From Deltaproteobacteria bacterium (lineage in GTDB: Bacteria; Desulfobacterota; GWC2-55-46; DRQE01), in assembly GCA_011371515.1 (NCBI GenBank), contig DRQE01000097.1, positions 1-5,904 on the forward strand: a DNA stretch of 5,904 nucleotides, in the 5' to 3' direction. Position numbers and translations under genes: made by a program. The notes beneath the pieces were generated by a model, which was not told the DNA's origin, made no database searches, and was given only the letters and a program-made list of their open reading frames with translations. Below are positions 5,363-5,904 of the stretch, in pieces (within the stretch, counting starts at the first letter, position 1; each line of letters opens with the position of its first letter).

Positions 5363-5803
5363 TTACTGGCTTTTTGACTTTTCTTTTGTCTCCACCGCCT
5401 TAAGGAAGGCATCTATGCTGAACTTAACGGCTCCCACTATGGAAGGCGAGCCCTTCTGCAATACTTTTAGAAGTTTTCCCACATAGATTAGCTCATCTGG
5501 AGTCATCTGGGATATGTCTGCACCCTTGAGCTCAGCAGCATAAGGAGCGGGCTCCTCCCTTGCTGTGGCAACCGCACCTTTCTCTTCGATACGCATGCCT
5601 CCCTTACCTGTAAGAAGCCAGTCCACCGAAAGCCCGTACATGAAAGCAAACTTTAGCACCAGATTGGGAGGCATCTTGCCTCTTTTCTTGTAGTTAGAGA
5701 GTGCCTGTGGAGTTACTCCCAGCACCTTCGCCACGGCAGACTCATTCTTAAGCCCTGTGGACTCCATCATCCGCCTGACTATCTGTGAATATGATGTATC
5801 CAT
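5363..5803 (-). CDS. CI-like helix-turn-helix regulator heading the quinone operon
   Basis: This is a 146-residue probable cytoplasmic DNA-binding protein. Residues 6-70 match the phage CI repressor-type helix-turn-helix: SAVAKVLGVTPQALSNYKKRGKMP (22-45) holds the two DNA-contact helices, and the domain closes with DWLLTGKGGM (61-70). A hydrophilic linker (71-98) leads to a helical tail (about 101-140, TPDELIYVGKLLKVL and IVGAVKFSIDAFLKAV) that may dimerise. There is no LexA-type peptidase part, so it is shorter than lambda-type CI. The start is ATG at 5803, with a weak AGG 8 nt upstream. It ends 57 nt before ubiC, same strand, with no terminator between, so it probably belongs to or controls the quinone genes. 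Domain call is firm; target and inducer are inferred or unknown. Confidence 0.88.
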   Translation of the reverse strand: MDTSYSQIVRRMMESTGLKNESAVAKVLGVTPQALSNYKKRGKMPPNLVLKFAFMYGLSVDWLLTGKGGMRIEEKGAVATAREEPAPYAAELKGADISQMTPDELIYVGKLLKVLQKGSPSIVGAVKFSIDAFLKAVETKEKSKSQ

Positions 5804-5833
5804 ACTTAAACCTGCCTGTTTTCAAACCCAATA

Positions 5834-5842
5834 ATATTAACA
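5834..5842 (-). promoter_or_regulatory. Possible extended -10 for the CI-like regulator
   Basis: The - strand reads TG, T, TAATAT (5842-5834), an extended -10 shape, about 30 nt before the ATG at 5803. No good -35 is seen at 16-18 bp. The site includes the palindrome TAATATTA (5832-5839) and the 9-mer TATTAACAT (5835-5843, + strand), which also occurs in the promoter region of the other regulator. Weak evidence. Confidence 0.3.
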
Positions 5843-5904
5843 TGCCTTTAAAATCTTTCAGGGGTGCACCATATTCAATAGATACAAAAACAGCCTCAAA
5901 CCTG

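Noticed and set aside
5353..5375. GCCA...TGGC hairpin followed by T5 on the + strand
   Set aside because: A 4-bp stem with a 10-nt loop, and no + strand gene ends there. It could be an imperfect operator half-site pair, but only 10 of 18 positions are symmetric.
1279..5803. Phage or mobile-element origin suggested by two CI/XRE-like proteins
   Set aside because: No integrase, transposase, attachment-site repeat or phage structural gene is visible, and codon use of the regulators resembles the neighbours. Such regulators are common in chromosomes.

Overview
The window is ordinary-looking bacterial chromosome, with roughly balanced base composition and tight gene packing. Coding sequence uses many AGG/AGA arginine and ATA isoleucine codons, on both strands and across all genes. 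That argues against an enterobacterium-like host and would fit a Nitrospirota-, Thermodesulfobacteria- or deltaproteobacterium-like organism. This placement is an inference from codon use and gene content, not from a search. I see no rRNA, tRNA, insertion sequence, CRISPR array or phage structural gene.

Left part, + strand (1-1692): the 3' end of pyrE (orotate phosphoribosyltransferase, cut by the window edge) overlaps pyrF (OMP decarboxylase) by 19 nt, giving the last two steps of UMP synthesis. A 139-nt gap follows with a good sigma70-type promoter, an inverted repeat across its predicted start point and an 8-bp direct repeat. It leads into a small XRE-type DNA-binding protein that starts at GTG without a Shine-Dalgarno.

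Right part, - strand (5803 down to 1683): a CI/XRE-type regulator, then four genes for a prenylated benzoquinone: ubiC-like chorismate lyase, ubiA-like prenyltransferase, ubiD-like decarboxylase and ubiG-like O-methyltransferase. The order along the transcript equals the order of the chemistry: chorismate to 4-hydroxybenzoate, prenylation, decarboxylation, then O-methylation after a hydroxylation whose enzyme is not here. The junctions are an ATGA overlap (C/A), 14 nt (A/D) and an 8-nt TTGACTGA overlap (D/G), so the four are almost certainly co-transcribed and partly coupled in translation. Two start codons differ from the longest open frame: ubiA at 4730 and ubiG at 2381.

The two regulators bracket the quinone genes and share an architecture: an N-terminal helix-turn-helix ending in a DW(I/L)LTGKG(E/G)M motif, then a short helical tail. 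Their upstream regions share the 9-mer TATTAACAT. The most interesting possibility is a dedicated local regulation of a benzoquinone pathway by CI-like repressors, perhaps in a lineage not known for ubiquinone. The enzymes themselves are recognisable families, so I do not claim a wholly new system.
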